This document shows positions 1 to 7,714 of a stretch of DNA of 64,000 bases, piece after piece. The notes under the pieces are model-generated. The model was not told where the DNA came from, searched no databases, and worked only from the letters and a program-made list of their open reading frames with translations. The translations under genes were made by a program, and so were the position numbers. Every line of letters starts with the position of its first letter. Position 1 is the stretch's first letter. Origin of the DNA: CBDFLD01 sp965249005 (lineage in GTDB: Bacteria > Acidobacteriota > UBA6911); the NCBI GenBank assembly GCA_965249005.1, contig CBDFLD010000006.1, forward strand, positions 124,001 through 188,000. Direction: 5' to 3'.

Positions 1-443
1 CGATCGAAAAGGGGGAGCACCGGCTGTTTGATGAGGTCCGGTACTTCTTCTACATCACCAACGATCGGGAGATGACGATGGGAGAAGTGGTCCTTTTTGC
101 CAACGATCGCTGCAACCAGGAAAACGTCATCGGTCAGCTCAAGAGTGGAGTGAACGCCTTGAGGATGCCTTCGGACAGTCTGGTATCGAACTGGGCCTAC
201 ATGGTCATCGCATCGCTGGCGTGGAATCTGAAGGCCTGGTATGGCCTGGTGACGCAGGCGCCGACAGTACGTCGTGATATCTTGAGGATGGAGTTCAAAC
301 GCTTCCTGGTGAACTTTGTGCAAATACCCTGTCAGATTGTAAGAACCGGTCGTCGCCTCGTTTACAGGATATTGGCCTATAGCAAGCATCTCGAAACCTT
401 TTTGGCGACGTTCGACTATATCAGGCAACTCAGGTTTACTTGA
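1..443 (+). CDS. IS1380-family transposase, C-terminal part (5' truncated by window edge)
   Basis: These are the C-terminal 147 residues of the 501-residue DDE transposase, matching the copy at 5214-6719 residue for residue. The fragment includes the motif NDRCNQENVIGQLKSG, which contains the third acidic residue of the IS1380 catalytic triad. The true start lies before base 1. The internal ATG at 72 is not a real start. Confidence 0.92.
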   Translation, partial: IEKGEHRLFDEVRYFFYITNDREMTMGEVVLFANDRCNQENVIGQLKSGVNALRMPSDSLVSNWAYMVIASLAWNLKAWYGLVTQAPTVRRDILRMEFKRFLVNFVQIPCQIVRTGRRLVYRILAYSKHLETFLATFDYIRQLRFT

Positions 444-673
444 AGGCGCCTCGCCGGCGGGTGAGCCCGTACCCCCGGCGGAGCAAGAGTGGCGGGCGAA
501 AGGAAGGGCATAACAGAGACAAACAAGATCAAGTGATCCAGACAACCAATGGAAGGTTTGTCTCTTGTGTTTCTCTTTGCTTTCCCTGTTACGCACAAGG
601 AGCTGAAATCCACGAGATATTCGGAAAAGGCAAACGATTTTCCGAGCGAGCTCATACCTCGCTTATTTTGGGA
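1..673 (+). mobile_element. IS1380-family element, copy 1 (right part only; left part outside window)
   Basis: The sequence is near-identical to the right third of the complete element at 5096-6949, including the last 147 transposase codons and the roughly 230-bp non-coding right end. The right terminus lies at 673 and is followed by CTAG at 674-677, the tetranucleotide that flanks all three copies in this window. The left end is cut by the window edge, so completeness cannot be judged. It has the same orientation as the 5096-6949 copy, so the two flank a 4.4-kb segment. It differs from that copy at only a few right-end bases. Confidence 0.93.
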
Positions 674-839
674 CTAGTTCGCGTCGCGTGGTTTTGTACA
701 CGACGACCGGAGCGCATTTGAACGCTTTCGGCGCACGATTGATCATGGACAATCAGAACCAGGACAGCAAACGCGTGCAGTAGCAAGAAATGTATTAGGA
801 AGTATCTTGGGACGACTCGGCTGACACACTGACTGCCAT

Positions 840-2993
840 GTGGAGGCGGCAACGTTTTTTTGGATGAAACTTGACAATACGTACTGGGCGCAACCTTCAG
901 GGATTCAAGACTCGCTACACATTTTTGGGGCCTTCGCGTTTGCCGTGTCCCAGCCCATTTACTCAGTGCTGTCTGAGTACCCCGAGTTCCTTATCGCCCA
1001 CCGCCTGACAGGCCTGGACGTTCTAATCTTGGTGCTCGTGCTGAGCATCGGCATCCCGGCCTTCTGGATACTGGGTGAGAACGTCTTGGCCCTAGTGGCT
1101 TCAGGAGCTCAAAAGGTTGCTCACCTACTGGCCCTCACTGGACTCGTTGCGATCGGGCTTCTACCTCTCCTGAGAAACGGTCCGGCGGTCGGCGCGGCGG
1201 CCACAATCACAGTCGCCCTTTTGCTGGCAACTATATTTGCCTTTGGTTTTGTGCAGCTGGCGGCGTTACGCAAGTGTATATCGTTTACTGCTACAGCGGT
1301 GCTGATCTTTCCTATCGCTTTTCTTTTCTTTACTCCGACATCGAAGATCCTCATGCCAAAGGCCCCGATGCGTCTGGCATCCCCCCCGCTTGAGGATGCA
1401 CCTCCGATCCTGATGGTTGTCTTCGACGAGTTCGACACCGGCGCGCTCCTGAACGCGAGATTGGAAATCGATGCCGTTCGCTTCCCGAATTTTGCCGCCC
1501 TGGCTCGACAGGCTCATTGGTTTCGAAGGGCGACGTCTCTCAGCAACGGCTCGGTTCCCGCCGTCCCCGGTATCTTGACCGGAATAAGGCCAGAAGGGAA
1601 GCTCCTACCGACGCTGCAAGATCACCCACAAAATTTATTCACGCTCTTGGAGCCTTCTTACCGAATGAACGTGCACGAGTCCTTGACCGAGTTATGCCCA
1701 CCGGACTATTTACCAAAGACAGCGGAGGCGAGACGCGGGAGGATCATCTGGACACTACTCGACCTCGCGGTCGTATACCTGCATGTCATCCTTCCAGATG
1801 AGATGAATGCAAAGCTCCCTTCGATATCTCATGGATGGAGGGATTTCGTCCCCTTCGGCGTTCGCTGGCAACGTCAAGGCCGAGCCTGGACCGACGCACA
1901 GCGGATGTCTATGGCCTTCGTCGACAGTCTCAAGGCATCCGCGGTGCCCACACTCAACTTTCTACACGTTATCTTGCCGCACTTTTACTATGAATACCTA
2001 CCTTCCGGCAAGCGCTATGCGCCCTTGCACGTGCTCGATGGCCACATGAAAAATAACCAATGGCTGGACGAGCCATTGCTCGTCGACTTGGCCAAGCAGC
2101 GCTACTTGCTTCAGGTGGGTTTTGTCGACACCCTGCTTGGTCAATTGCTAGACCAACTCAGGCAGATCGGCGAATATGATCGTAGTCTTATCCTTGTAAC
2201 AGCCGACCACGGTGTAAGCTTCCGTTCCGGGCACTTCATGAGACCGTATTCCGATATAAATTACCCGGAACTACTTTCGGTTCCTTTGTTCATCAAGCGC
2301 CCCTACCAAGAGCACGGAAGAATCGATGACCGGTTCGTCAATAGCGTTGATATTGTGCCCACCCTCGCTGACGTTTTGAATCTTGACATTCCCTGGGACC
2401 CTGACGGTTTTTCCGTTTTTGACGATGATTTTCCACAACGCGGCAAAATCCGCGTGTATGACGCAGACACGAGAAAACAGCGGGAATATGATGCGAATGC
2501 ATCAACCTCTTTCAACTACATCAAGCGGCAGTTACGTCTCTACGGCTCCGAACTGCCATTGGATCAGCTCAGAATCAGAGGGGTTAGAGACGATATTGTC
2601 GGACGCGACGTTCGCGACCTAAACGTCATCAAGAGCCAGGACCTCAACATCGAGCTAGATCAGACCCAAGATTTATTAAAGGACATTGATCTGACATCAA
2701 GTTTTATACCTTTGTATCTGTCTGGTCGCGTTCGTCATGAAGGCAGCCATGCCGGTCCTTTCACCATTGGAGTTGCCGTCAATGGAACAATTGAGGCGAC
2801 CACCCGTACTGTCACTTCCCTGTCCGAGCACGCCGAATTTCGCGTCGTCTTGCCGGAGTCCTCACTTGAGCACGGTTACAATCAAGTCGAGGTCTACCTT
2901 ATCCGTGACGATTCCCCCAAGACGACGCTTCTGCGGAGCGCCACACTTACCCCCTATCGCATGCTCGACACAGGGATCTGGAAAGGCAGATGA
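840..2993 (+). CDS. Membrane-anchored sulfatase/phosphotransferase-like protein (alkaline phosphatase superfamily)
   Basis: The protein has 717 residues. The N-terminal ~170 residues hold about four hydrophobic segments (near residues 55-77, 92-110, 115-140 and 148-166). A sulfatase-type alkaline-phosphatase fold follows: the metal-site strand ILMVVFDEFD sits near residue 190, and TADHGVSFRSGH near residue 455 is the second metal-binding segment. The nucleophile region reads SLSNGSVPAVPGILTG and lacks the Cys/Ser-x-Pro-x-Arg formylglycine signature of true sulfatases. It is therefore more likely a phospho- or phosphoglycerol-type transferase or phosphatase acting on a surface polymer. A C-terminal beta-rich region (from about residue 620) is unassigned. 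The listed start is a GTG; an in-frame ATG at 864 is an alternative and neither has a good ribosome-binding site. It converges on two methyltransferase genes and lies between two IS1380 copies. The substrate is unknown. Confidence 0.72.
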   Translation: MEAATFFWMKLDNTYWAQPSGIQDSLHIFGAFAFAVSQPIYSVLSEYPEFLIAHRLTGLDVLILVLVLSIGIPAFWILGENVLALVASGAQKVAHLLALTGLVAIGLLPLLRNGPAVGAAATITVALLLATIFAFGFVQLAALRKCISFTATAVLIFPIAFLFFTPTSKILMPKAPMRLASPPLEDAPPILMVVFDEFDTGALLNARLEIDAVRFPNFAALARQAHWFRRATSLSNGSVPAVPGILTGIRPEGKLLPTLQDHPQNLFTLLEPSYRMNVHESLTELCPPDYLPKTAEARRGRIIWTLLDLAVVYLHVILPDEMNAKLPSISHGWRDFVPFGVRWQRQGRAWTDAQRMSMAFVDSLKASAVPTLNFLHVILPHFYYEYLPSGKRYAPLHVLDGHMKNNQWLDEPLLVDLAKQRYLLQVGFVDTLLGQLLDQLRQIGEYDRSLILVTADHGVSFRSGHFMRPYSDINYPELLSVPLFIKRPYQEHGRIDDRFVNSVDIVPTLADVLNLDIPWDPDGFSVFDDDFPQRGKIRVYDADTRKQREYDANASTSFNYIKRQLRLYGSELPLDQLRIRGVRDDIVGRDVRDLNVIKSQDLNIELDQTQDLLKDIDLTSSFIPLYLSGRVRHEGSHAGPFTIGVAVNGTIEATTRTVTSLSEHAEFRVVLPESSLEHGYNQVEVYLIRDDSPKTTLLRSATLTPYRMLDTGIWKGR

Positions 2994-3033
2994 TCACCAA
3001 TATGCATGAACCTTCGGTTATTCCACGAACCGC

Positions 3034-4035
3034 CTACAAATAGAGGTTAAAGGCCGACGGGTATCTCCTCTCCGGGTCCGGTGATCCCTCCTTCGTTCCA
3101 CAAGCAAAAATCGTGTCTTTTACCCCAGTTGGGTTCTTTACGCACAGATGATGCAACGTGCGAACCTGCAAATTCGATAACGGTAGTCTTGGATATTCAT
3201 ACACGTTAGCGGTCCCCATGTAGTCTACCTTAAATCCTCCTGACCGATACATTACCTCTATTTCGTCTGTCGTGAGCTCTCTGTTATGCCTCGCATATAT
3301 TTTGACCAGATCATCCTCCACTCCTAGATCGCCTCTGTACGCTGGCGATATTCCCGGTGCAATCCCATTGAACACCTTAATGGCGTTTTGAACGCAGGCC
3401 AGGTTGGGCGTGGAGACAAACAACCTTCCACCATCTCTCAGTATTCGGTTCACCTCAACAAATACATTCATCGGATCCATGGCCAAATGTTCGATCGCCT
3501 CACAACACACCACTAAATCAAACGTATTATCCTCATAGGGAAACACATCTCTCTCTATGTTGAATAAGGTTTGGTCAAAACACATCTTCTTGTCATTCCC
3601 TAGAAAGGGGATCGCTACTTCCTCTTTGTAACTGTACAATTCTCTTCTACCGTATCTGCTCAGCTCGATATGATCGAATACATACCGACGCAATACACCA
3701 CTCAACCCCCAAGGTGGGGATCCCAGCTCCAAGACCCTTTGACCCTTGTCCTGCTCGTAGAGATGATCCAGTGTAATAGCATATCTCATCACACTATCCA
3801 GGTTGTACTGCTTGACCGCTTGAGACTCCAGCATGTCATAAAACGGATCCTCCGCCTTGCCCTCTGACTTGTACAGATCGACAAACAGCTCCCAATCAAT
3901 CCGTTGGAGGGTGCCCTCAACTTGCTCCCGACTAAAATATCGCGTTCGGTGCACGTCGACAAATAACCCTAAATGATCTTCAAAGAAGGGATTTGGGATA
4001 GCAACTGGCTCACTGCCGGCTCCCTCAAACCACAT
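3034..4035 (-). CDS. Class I SAM-dependent methyltransferase
   Basis: The protein has 333 residues. Methyltransf_11/25-type signatures are visible: motif I VLELGSPPWG near residue 100, then FDLVVCCEAIEHLAMDP (motif II/post-I region) and ILRDGGRLFVSTPN (motif III). The N-terminal ~95 residues and the last ~60 lie outside the Rossmann core and may recognise the acceptor. It is read in the same direction as the methyltransferase at 4074-5048, 38 bp downstream of it, so the two were probably co-transcribed. Their position at the end of a glycosyltransferase operon suggests methylation of a glycan or lipid-linked sugar. That is inference from context. The acceptor cannot be named. Confidence 0.8.
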   Translation of the reverse strand: MWFEGAGSEPVAIPNPFFEDHLGLFVDVHRTRYFSREQVEGTLQRIDWELFVDLYKSEGKAEDPFYDMLESQAVKQYNLDSVMRYAITLDHLYEQDKGQRVLELGSPPWGLSGVLRRYVFDHIELSRYGRRELYSYKEEVAIPFLGNDKKMCFDQTLFNIERDVFPYEDNTFDLVVCCEAIEHLAMDPMNVFVEVNRILRDGGRLFVSTPNLACVQNAIKVFNGIAPGISPAYRGDLGVEDDLVKIYARHNRELTTDEIEVMYRSGGFKVDYMGTANVYEYPRLPLSNLQVRTLHHLCVKNPTGVKDTIFACGTKEGSPDPERRYPSAFNLYL

Positions 4036-4073
4036 ATGGGGCCTCGAGAAGTGTCAACAAACCACGCTCGGAC

Positions 4074-5048
4074 TCAGGCGTAGTCATCGCCTACAACAAT
4101 CGGAAAGCTAGTCGGGCGTTTTCGGTAAGCAGCAACCGACGTATACAGCCACTCCGGCCACCTTCGGTCTTGTGGCAAATCCGAGTCCAACGTCGCGTGC
4201 TCGATTTTCCTAGCCACGACAAATATCTCAGGGCCGAACTGATCCAACGGCTGCCGTACTAACCCCAAGCTGTCGGCAACCCCGAGTAGTTCTCGTTCGC
4301 TTTCGCTTAGCTGTTCAGTATTAGTCGAATACGAACAACAATCAAATCCACAGCATTTCACAACACTGACTATTTCGCCAAGCGTCCATTCTCGATTGTG
4401 GCGTTGATAGATTGAACTCGGCTTAATGTGAGATTCGGACGCAGGATTCGCACCTTCCAAAATGTTCAACATACGAAATGTCGCCGCGGCATTGGGCGTG
4501 CTGATGACCAGGTGCCCTCCGAGCGCTAGGGCGCGATTGCACTCCAACAAGGTCCATACCGGGTCGACAATAAGATGTTCGATACAATCCAAGAAGAGGA
4601 TCGTCCCAAAGGTGCAATCCTCAAACCCTAGACGATCCTTGTCGCACTCAAACTCGCAGCCAGAGATGACGTCACCATCGTAACTCAGCTCCGTCAGCCG
4701 CATTTCTGCAATCTGATACGGAAGCAGATTCGGCATAAAAGATCGAAAGGCCGGGAACATTATGCCCCAGCCCGAAGCGATATCCAGTGTTGGTCCCCTG
4801 AACTCTATCCCACTCAGACTCATATTCTTGAAGATCCTATATAAGCGCGGCATGCTCGCGTCTATGTACTCCTTACGTCCTTCAGGTCCCGCGTAGTATG
4901 ATTCACTTTCCTGCAGACTCTGCATGAAGGTCTTCTTGTCAATGCGGGATTCGCTTCGCTTTTCTATATGCGCTGGATCGTCGCCTTTGGCTCCCCCTCT
5001 AACCCGTCCCAGCGCTGATTTCGCGCAGTCTCGAAGTTTCGTCGACAT
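4074..5048 (-). CDS. Class I SAM-dependent methyltransferase (5' end adjoins IS insertion)
   Basis: The protein has 324 residues from the ATG at 5048. Motif I-like GPTLDIASGWGIMFP lies near residue 88; FGTILFLDCIEHLIVDP and ALGGHLVISTPNAA follow at the positions expected for a methyltransferase fold. The frame stays open far upstream, but that extension runs antisense through the IS1380 element starting at 5096, so only 43 bp separate the ATG from the target duplication (5092-5095). The original promoter or even the original N-terminus may have been separated by the insertion. An AGGAG lies about 20 bp upstream of the ATG, which is too far to be ideal. It resembles the neighbouring 3034-4035 gene in motif layout, which suggests paralogy. 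Confidence 0.78.
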   Translation of the reverse strand: MSTKLRDCAKSALGRVRGGAKGDDPAHIEKRSESRIDKKTFMQSLQESESYYAGPEGRKEYIDASMPRLYRIFKNMSLSGIEFRGPTLDIASGWGIMFPAFRSFMPNLLPYQIAEMRLTELSYDGDVISGCEFECDKDRLGFEDCTFGTILFLDCIEHLIVDPVWTLLECNRALALGGHLVISTPNAAATFRMLNILEGANPASESHIKPSSIYQRHNREWTLGEIVSVVKCCGFDCCSYSTNTEQLSESERELLGVADSLGLVRQPLDQFGPEIFVVARKIEHATLDSDLPQDRRWPEWLYTSVAAYRKRPTSFPIVVGDDYA

Positions 5049-5095
5049 CCGCTTGGATACGTGTTTGGCTCCTGTCGTAGGATAGATTGTCCTAG

Positions 5096-6949
5096 TCCTT
5101 AGTCCAGCGTGATTTTTTGCATGAGGAGGAAGAAAAGCCCTGGAACGTGCGCCGTTACGGGATAAAATGCGTTTGATATATTTACAAGACATCCCGAAAG
5201 GAGCACATTCCAGGTGAATAAAAGAAACCACAGAATCCTCCTCCGAGACAAGCAAAATCTTACACGCCGGTTGGAAAGAAATCAGTTTGAGGACCGGTCC
5301 GATCCTATGTTCAAGGACTCCAACACCTACTACGAGATCGCCGAGAGAACGCGCGCCATCGGATCTGGTGGTATCGGAGCCATTCACAAGCTCGTGTGTA
5401 AGCTTGGATTGGACAAAGATATCAACAGAAACATCGTTTTGCTCAAGTACCACTTTCCTTACTGGGAATCCGATCATGTACTGAACATCGCATACAACGT
5501 CTTGTCGGGTGGAACCTGTCTCGAAGATATCGAGCGGTTGCGCCAGGATGAGACCTACATGAACGGACTGGGAGCCGAGAGGATTCCGGATCCCACGACG
5601 GCTGGAGATTTCCTCCGTCGTTTCGATGAGGATTGGATCTTCGGACTTCAGGAAACCATCAATGAAACCCGAACCAAGGTGTGGAAGTTGCAGGATGCTT
5701 CCTTCCGGAAGGAGGCCATCATCGACGTGGACGGGACCGTCGCCGGAACCTTGGGGGAATGCAAGGAAGGAATGGACATTGCCTACAACGGGATCTGGGG
5801 TTACGCACCGTTGATCGTGACCTTGGCCAATACGAATGAGGTCCTCTATCTGATGAATCGGCCGGGCAACCGTCCCTCTTCCGACGGAGCGGCCGAGTGG
5901 ATGGACCGGGCAATCGATCTGGTGTCGTCGGTGTTTACGAAGGTCTGGCTTCGGGGCGACACGGATTTCTCGCTGACGAGAAACTTCGATCGCTGGGACG
6001 AGCGGGTTGGTTTTGTCTTTGGTTATGACGCCAAGCCGAACCTGGTCGGGATGGCCGATGCCCTGCCGGAGAGACAATGGAAACCGCTCGAGCGGCCTCC
6101 TCGTTATGAGGTCAAGAGCGAAGAACGGCGCCGTCCGGAAAACGTCAAAGAACAAGTAATCAAGGAGAGAGAATTCAAGAACATCCGCCTGCAGAGCGAG
6201 CAGGTCGCCGAGTTTGACTATCGTCCCGGACACTGTAAGAAAACCTATCGCATGGTTGTGGTTCGGAAGAACCTCACGATCGAAAAGGGGGAGCACCGGC
6301 TGTTTGATGAGGTCCGGTACTTCTTCTACATCACCAACGATCGGGAGATGACGATGGGAGAAGTGGTCCTTTTTGCCAACGATCGCTGCAACCAGGAAAA
6401 CGTCATCGGTCAGCTCAAGAGTGGAGTGAACGCCTTGAGGATGCCTTCGGACAGTCTGGTATCGAACTGGGCCTACATGGTCATCGCATCGCTGGCGTGG
6501 AATCTGAAGGCCTGGTATGGCCTGGTGACGCAGGCGCCGACAGTACGTCGTGATATCTTGAGGATGGAGTTCAAACGCTTCCTGGTGAACTTTGTGCAAA
6601 TACCCTGTCAGATTGTAAGAACCGGTCGTCGCCTCGTTTACAGGATATTGGCCTATAGCAAGCATCTCGAAACCTTTTTGGCGACGTTCGACTATATCAG
6701 GCAACTCAGGTTTACTTGAAGGCGCCTCGCCGGCGGGTGAGCCCGTACCCCCGGCGGAGCAAGAGTGGCGGGCGAAAGGAAGGGCATAACAGAGACAAAC
6801 AAGATCAAGTGATCCAGACAACCAATGGAAGGTTTGTCTCTTGTGTTTCTCTTTGCTTTCCCTGTTACGCACAAGGAGCTGAAATCCACGAGATATTCGG
6901 AAAAGGCAAACGATTTTCCGAGCGAGTTCATACCTCGCTTATTTTGGGC
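5096..6949 (+). mobile_element. Complete IS1380-family element, copy 2 (1854 bp, CTAG duplication)
   Basis: The element is flanked by CTAG at 5092-5095 and 6950-6953. The termini are imperfect inverted repeats: TCCTTAGTCCAGCG on the left and TCCCAAAATAAGCG (read from the right end), sharing TCC..A....AGCG. The length is identical to the inverted copy at 32878-34731. A long inverted repeat after the transposase gene (arms near 6791-6800 and 6832-6841) could be an internal terminator that insulates the element. The insertion sits between two methyltransferase genes transcribed in the opposite direction. It therefore splits a probable polysaccharide operon and supplies the stop codon of the upstream gene. 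Confidence 0.96.
5214..6719 (+). CDS. IS1380-family DDE transposase
   Basis: The 501-residue protein is of the DDE_Tnp_1_4/IS1380 type. Catalytic-type motifs are visible: IIDVDGTVAGT (first Asp), VWLRGDTDFS (second Asp) and NDRCNQENVIGQLKSG (Glu). The start is GTG at 5214, preceded by AAAGGAG about 10 bp upstream. The protein is identical to that of the inverted copy at 33108-34613, as expected for recent transposition. Its length is typical for the family. It is probably functional, as no lesions are seen. Confidence 0.95.
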   Translation: MNKRNHRILLRDKQNLTRRLERNQFEDRSDPMFKDSNTYYEIAERTRAIGSGGIGAIHKLVCKLGLDKDINRNIVLLKYHFPYWESDHVLNIAYNVLSGGTCLEDIERLRQDETYMNGLGAERIPDPTTAGDFLRRFDEDWIFGLQETINETRTKVWKLQDASFRKEAIIDVDGTVAGTLGECKEGMDIAYNGIWGYAPLIVTLANTNEVLYLMNRPGNRPSSDGAAEWMDRAIDLVSSVFTKVWLRGDTDFSLTRNFDRWDERVGFVFGYDAKPNLVGMADALPERQWKPLERPPRYEVKSEERRRPENVKEQVIKEREFKNIRLQSEQVAEFDYRPGHCKKTYRMVVVRKNLTIEKGEHRLFDEVRYFFYITNDREMTMGEVVLFANDRCNQENVIGQLKSGVNALRMPSDSLVSNWAYMVIASLAWNLKAWYGLVTQAPTVRRDILRMEFKRFLVNFVQIPCQIVRTGRRLVYRILAYSKHLETFLATFDYIRQLRFT

Positions 6950-7695
6950 CTAGTTTGCGCCGCCTCCGTTTTCTGTAGGATCGACAAGCAATCCAAATCG
7001 GACTCACTCCAATCGATGATCTTTTGTTGGATAGGCCGCAAGCCTACTTTCAAACTGTAGTGGGCAAATAGTTCTTTCGACATGAAATTGCGCCAATGAG
7101 GTGATTGCGTGAATTTGCCTCCTGGATTTCCTGTGTAATTCGAATGATGGCAAAAGCACTTGCCTCCGACTTTCAATATCCGGGAAAATTCGCCTAGATA
7201 CTCCTTGATCACGTCACTATCAAAATGGACCATCGAATCAAAACTATAGACTAACGTAACACTTTGATCTTCGATTTGACCCAAGGAAAGGCCATCATTC
7301 TTGACATAGGTAATATTTTTATCTTGTCCAAAACGTTGCTTGCAATAGTCGATGCATTCTTGATTGATATCCACGATGATGAGCTTGTCCGCATACTGGC
7401 GAAGCTTTTCACTGTTACGTCCATGGCCGGCAGCTAGGTCTACAACACAGCTGAAATCCAAATCCTGGATTAGCGGCCAAATCATGCTTTCCCATTGCCA
7501 GTTCATATCCGGCTCTGCAATTCTATAATACGGTGCGCCTTTGAACTGATCTCCAGAGAACCGTGCTCGCTCCAAGAGGTCTTCTCTCTCCGTGTTCCGC
7601 ACTTCCATGCGGTCCTGCAGCTCCGTAGGTTCCTTCCGTCCAATAGCGTCTTTTATGACTGCAAGAGATCGCCCTAATAGTTGGTCAAGTCCCAT
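6928..7695 (-). CDS. Class I SAM-dependent methyltransferase with an IS-derived 3' end
   Basis: The protein has 255 residues. The core methyltransferase motif CVVDLAAGHGRN lies near residue 88, LIIVDINQE follows it, and SRILKVGGKCFCHHSN forms the motif III region. The last codons (from about residue 248) run through the CTAG target duplication and into the end of the IS1380 element, where TGA at 6928-6930 ends translation. The native C-terminus has therefore been replaced by about seven IS-encoded residues. The catalytic core lies well upstream and seems intact. The gene is 19 bp downstream of the fusion glycosyltransferase at 7715-10402 and is probably in its operon. The acceptor is unknown; glycan modification is inferred from context. 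Confidence 0.8.
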   Translation of the reverse strand: MGLDQLLGRSLAVIKDAIGRKEPTELQDRMEVRNTEREDLLERARFSGDQFKGAPYYRIAEPDMNWQWESMIWPLIQDLDFSCVVDLAAGHGRNSEKLRQYADKLIIVDINQECIDYCKQRFGQDKNITYVKNDGLSLGQIEDQSVTLVYSFDSMVHFDSDVIKEYLGEFSRILKVGGKCFCHHSNYTGNPGGKFTQSPHWRNFMSKELFAHYSLKVGLRPIQQKIIDWSESDLDCLSILQKTEAAQTRPKISEV

Positions 7696-7714
7696 GACTA
7701 TCCTTTGGCTCTAC

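Noticed and set aside
4074..6872. A 932-codon minus-strand frame joining a methyltransferase to a long N-terminal extension.
   Set aside because: The extension runs antisense through the IS1380 transposase. The same reading recurs at the inverted copy, and only the part from 5048 down shows methyltransferase motifs.
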